Shown in pieces: positions 6,217-8,200 of a stretch of DNA of 8,200 bases. The stretch is taken from the NCBI GenBank assembly GCA_015487645.1, contig WFPH01000091.1, forward strand, positions 1-8,200, in the 5' to 3' direction. The DNA comes from Thermosulfurimonas sp. GTDB taxonomy: Bacteria; Desulfobacterota; Thermodesulfobacteria; Thermodesulfobacteriales; Thermodesulfobacteriaceae. The notes below the pieces were generated by a model. It saw only the letters and a list, made by a program, of their open reading frames with translations. It ran no database searches and had not been told where the DNA came from. Both the position numbers and the translations under genes were made by a program. The first letter of the stretch is position 1. The number at the start of each line of letters is the position of its first letter.

Positions 6217-6771
6217 ATGGTGGTCTTTGAGAAGGCCGGCAAACACAATACCGAGGAGGCTTTACAGGTAGCCCGGAAGGCTGTAGAGGAAAGGGGCCTT
6301 CGACATGTGGTAGTGGCTTCCACTTTTGGTACCACCGGGCTTAAGGCAGCGAAACTTTTCCAGGATCTAGATGTGAATCTGGTGGTGGTTACCCATAATG
6401 TGGGTTTCCGGGAGCCAGGAATTCTGGAGATGAGTCCGGAGACCCGTAAAGAGATTGAGAATTTGGGGGGCAGAGTGTATACCGGAACCATGGTCTTCCG
6501 GAATATAGGGACGGCTATTCGTGAGCTGGTGCATTATTCGCAGCCAGACCTCATTGCGCATACTTTGAGAATGTTCGGGCAGGGGATGAAGGTTTGTGTG
6601 GAGATTGTGGCTATGGCCTGCGATGCGGGTTTGATTCCCCCAGAAGATGTGGTGGCGGTGGCCGGGACGGCGAGAGGGGCGGATACGGTGGCGCTCATCC
6701 GGGCCATGCCTTCCAATAAACTTTTCCATATAAAAATCCGGGAGATTCTGGCCAAGCCCCGGGACTGGTAA
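6217..6771 (+). CDS. Stand-alone pyruvate kinase C-terminal (alpha/beta)-like domain protein, COG1751 type
   Basis: A 184-residue soluble protein. The order of motifs is VVFEKAGKHNTEEALQVARK at the N-terminus, VVASTFGTTGLKAAKLF, VVVTHNVGFREPG, a central region with LRMFGQGMKVCVEIVAMACD, and VVAVAGTARGADTVALI near the end. This fits the uncharacterised family that resembles the C-terminal regulatory domain of pyruvate kinase but stands alone, without the catalytic TIM barrel. In true pyruvate kinases this domain binds allosteric effectors and takes part in tetramer contacts; the free-standing family has no known reaction. The phosphate-binding-like turns (STFGTTG and GTARGAD) suggest a small phosphorylated ligand, which is inference. 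It starts three bases after the FliK-like stop and ends 11 bases before the second cheY, so it is clearly in the motility transcript. No frameshift or foreign base composition is apparent. Confidence 0.8.
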   Translation: MVVFEKAGKHNTEEALQVARKAVEERGLRHVVVASTFGTTGLKAAKLFQDLDVNLVVVTHNVGFREPGILEMSPETRKEIENLGGRVYTGTMVFRNIGTAIRELVHYSQPDLIAHTLRMFGQGMKVCVEIVAMACDAGLIPPEDVVAVAGTARGADTVALIRAMPSNKLFHIKIREILAKPRDW

Positions 6772-6782
6772 GGGGGGAAGAT

Positions 6783-7154
6783 ATGAAAGCCTTGGTGGTG
6801 GACGACTCCAAGTCTATAAGACAGATTGAAAGAAAATACCTGGAGGAGATGGGCTTCACCGTGGTGGAGGCCGAGAACGGACAAGAGGCCCTTGAGCGGC
6901 TCAAGGAGAACCCGGATGTGCGCCTCATCATTCTTGACTGGCATATGCCGGTGATGAACGGCTACGAGTTCCTTAAGGCCGTGCGTGCCAACCCGGAGTG
7001 GAACGAGATCAAGATCATGATGGTCACCACCGAGAACCAGCAAAAGAGTGTGGTTGAGGCCATTATGGCGGGGGCCAACGAATATCTCATGAAACCTTTC
7101 GATAAAGAGATGCTGGAAACCAAGATCCGTTTTCTGCTGGAGGGGGCTCTCTGA
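6783..7154 (+). CDS. Second CheY-type single-domain response regulator
   Basis: A 123-residue receiver-only protein. It has the acid pair Asp7/Asp8 (LVVDDSKSIRQ), phospho-acceptor Asp52 in ILDWHMPVMNGYEFL, Thr82 in MMVTTENQQKSV, Tyr101, and Lys104 in YLMKPFDKEML. All phosphorylation residues are present, and there is no output domain. The surface after the acceptor and the helix-4 region differ from the first CheY of this cluster: TTENQQ replaces TAEAKKEN-like residues. It may therefore be a phosphate sink, or signal to a different target. The stop overlaps the cheB ATG by one base (TGATG), tying it to receptor adaptation; the cheY-cheB pairing is common in chemotaxis operons. A purine-rich stretch, AGGGGGGAAG at 6771-6780, serves as its ribosome binding site. 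It is almost certainly a CheY-family protein; which of the two receivers drives the motor is not decided by sequence. Confidence 0.92.
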   Translation: MKALVVDDSKSIRQIERKYLEEMGFTVVEAENGQEALERLKENPDVRLIILDWHMPVMNGYEFLKAVRANPEWNEIKIMMVTTENQQKSVVEAIMAGANEYLMKPFDKEMLETKIRFLLEGAL

Positions 7155-8200
7155 TGATCAAGGTTCTTATCGTAGATGATTCTCCGGTGATAAGGCGCTT
7201 GTTGGCAGAGGTCCTTTCCAAAGAACCGGACATAGAGGTTGTGGGGCAGGCCAGAGACGGGCGCGAGGCTGTGGAGCTGGCCCGGGCCCTTCGTCCGGAT
7301 GTCATTACGCTGGATGTGGAGATGCCGGTGATGGACGGCCTTGCGGCCCTGCGAGAGATCCGCCGGCTGGTACCTCGCGCGAGGGTCATCATGTTTTCCA
7401 CCCTGACCGAAAAGGGGGCGAAGGAGACGATTGAGGCCCTCTCTTTGGGGGCTTTTGATTTTGTGACCAAGCCTAAAGGGGGTTCCCTCACGGATAGTCT
7501 CCAGCGCATACGAGAGGAACTCATTCCCAAGATTCGAGCCGCGGTTCCGGTCTCGAGACCGCCCGTATTGCCCCGACCTCCTAAGCCTCCGTCCTTCAAA
7601 CCGACCGTCATCAAGCCCGGGCTATTCTCCGTGGTGGGGATAGGGGTCTCCACCGGAGGGCCCAGGGCTTTGCTGGAGGTCATCCCCCGGCTCCCGGCCA
7701 GCTTTCCGGCTCCGGTGCTCCTGGTCCAGCATATGCCCCCTATGTTCACTACTCAACTGGCTCAAAACCTGGACCGGCAGTCGGCCCTGCGGGTCAAGGA
7801 GGCCCGGAACGGCGAGCCCGTGCAAAAGGGGGTGGTTTATATCGCTCCCGGAGATTATCACATGGAGGTCCGTTCTTCCGGACGTGCCAAGACTATTTAT
7901 CTTCACCAAGGTCCTCCCGAAAATGGGTGTCGACCGGCGGTAGATCCTCTTTTTCGTTCCCTGGCCGAGATCTATGGAGGGGGCGTGGTGGGTGTGGTTC
8001 TTACCGGCATGGGACATGACGGGCGGGAAGGGGCCCGCAAGATAAAGGAAAAAGGGGGGCTTGTGATCGCACAGGATGAGAAGACCTCCACCGTTTACGG
8101 GATGCCCCGGGCCGTAGCTGAGGCCGGGTTGGCAGACTTTATCTTGCCTTTGTCGGAGATTCCTCTGAAACTTCAGGAGATTTTTATGAGGAAGGGTGGG
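7154..8200 (+). CDS. cheB: Chemotaxis protein-glutamate methylesterase/glutaminase CheB (3' end at window edge)
   Basis: 349 codons are open to the right edge without a stop. CheB is usually about 350 residues, so only the last few codons are probably missing. It demethylates, and deamidates, chemoreceptors after phosphorylation by CheA. The N-terminal receiver (1-125) has Asp8/Asp9, acceptor Asp54 in ITLDVEMPVMDG, and Lys106 in FVTKPKGG. A proline-rich linker (131-150) joins it to the methylesterase domain. Catalytic residues are visible at the expected spacing: Ser166 in GVSTGGP, His193 in VQHMPP, and Asp289 in TGMGHDG. YIAPGDYHM (about 229-237) and the CRPAVDPLFRSLA stretch (259-271) are also typical. 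The ATG overlaps the preceding cheY stop. The next genes, outside the window, are plausibly cheA, cheW or cheR. No defect is visible. Confidence 0.95.
   Translation, partial: MIKVLIVDDSPVIRRLLAEVLSKEPDIEVVGQARDGREAVELARALRPDVITLDVEMPVMDGLAALREIRRLVPRARVIMFSTLTEKGAKETIEALSLGAFDFVTKPKGGSLTDSLQRIREELIPKIRAAVPVSRPPVLPRPPKPPSFKPTVIKPGLFSVVGIGVSTGGPRALLEVIPRLPASFPAPVLLVQHMPPMFTTQLAQNLDRQSALRVKEARNGEPVQKGVVYIAPGDYHMEVRSSGRAKTIYLHQGPPENGCRPAVDPLFRSLAEIYGGGVVGVVLTGMGHDGREGARKIKEKGGLVIAQDEKTSTVYGMPRAVAEAGLADFILPLSEIPLKLQEIFMRKGG

Noticed and set aside
6755..6780. CCCCGGG and GGGGGG near the end of the PK-C-like gene considered as a terminator
   Set aside because: The pairing is weak and no T-run follows; the G-rich part is better explained as the ribosome site of the second cheY.
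7087..8017. Two minus-strand open frames opposite cheY2/cheB
   Set aside because: They lie over the unmistakable CheB reading frame, and their translations show Ser/Arg/Thr/Gly-rich or His-rich low-complexity shadow composition.

Overview
The window is one unbroken flagellar and chemotaxis gene cluster, with every gene on the + strand. It reads flhA (3' part), flhF, flhG, fliA, cheY, a FliL-like membrane protein, a 57-residue basic protein, a DUF2802 membrane protein, a FliK-like protein, a pyruvate-kinase C-domain-like protein, a second cheY, and cheB, which runs off the right edge. No gap between genes exceeds about 20 bases. Several genes overlap by 1, 4 or 11 bases (ATGA or TGATG junctions), so most of the window is probably one translationally coupled transcript. 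There is no room for an intergenic terminator, and I saw no convincing promoter, RNA gene, mobile element, CRISPR array or long repeat.

The order flhF-flhG-fliA-cheY fits a polar-flagellate bacterium of the Proteobacteria/Desulfobacterota/Thermodesulfobacteriota type. The moderately GC-rich, purine-rich coding strand and the Glu/Lys/Arg-rich proteins suggest a thermophile. A member of Thermodesulfobacteriota is my best guess, but this is inference and cannot be settled from the window.

Region by region: positions 1-2900 carry export and placement functions. FlhA is the export-gate platform, FlhF a SRP-type GTPase for flagellar positioning, and FlhG a MinD-type ATPase for flagellar number and site. 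Positions 2897-4038 carry late-gene control (sigma-28) and the motor switch signal (CheY). Positions 4041-6213 carry four poorly known proteins, three of which have recognisable flagellar or chemotaxis family resemblance. Positions 6217-6771 hold an apparently metabolic orphan domain (COG1751-like). Positions 6783-8200 carry a second CheY and the CheB methylesterase, probably the start of a receptor-adaptation block that continues past the edge.

The most interesting points are as follows. FlhF keeps its P-loop but has altered residues in the G2, G3 and G4 motifs, and the adjacent FlhG lacks the N-terminal extension that in other species activates FlhF. A PK-C-like protein is embedded in a motility operon. 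A strongly acidic FliL-like tail is encoded directly before a tiny basic, proline-rich protein. The operon also holds two CheY proteins with different signatures.
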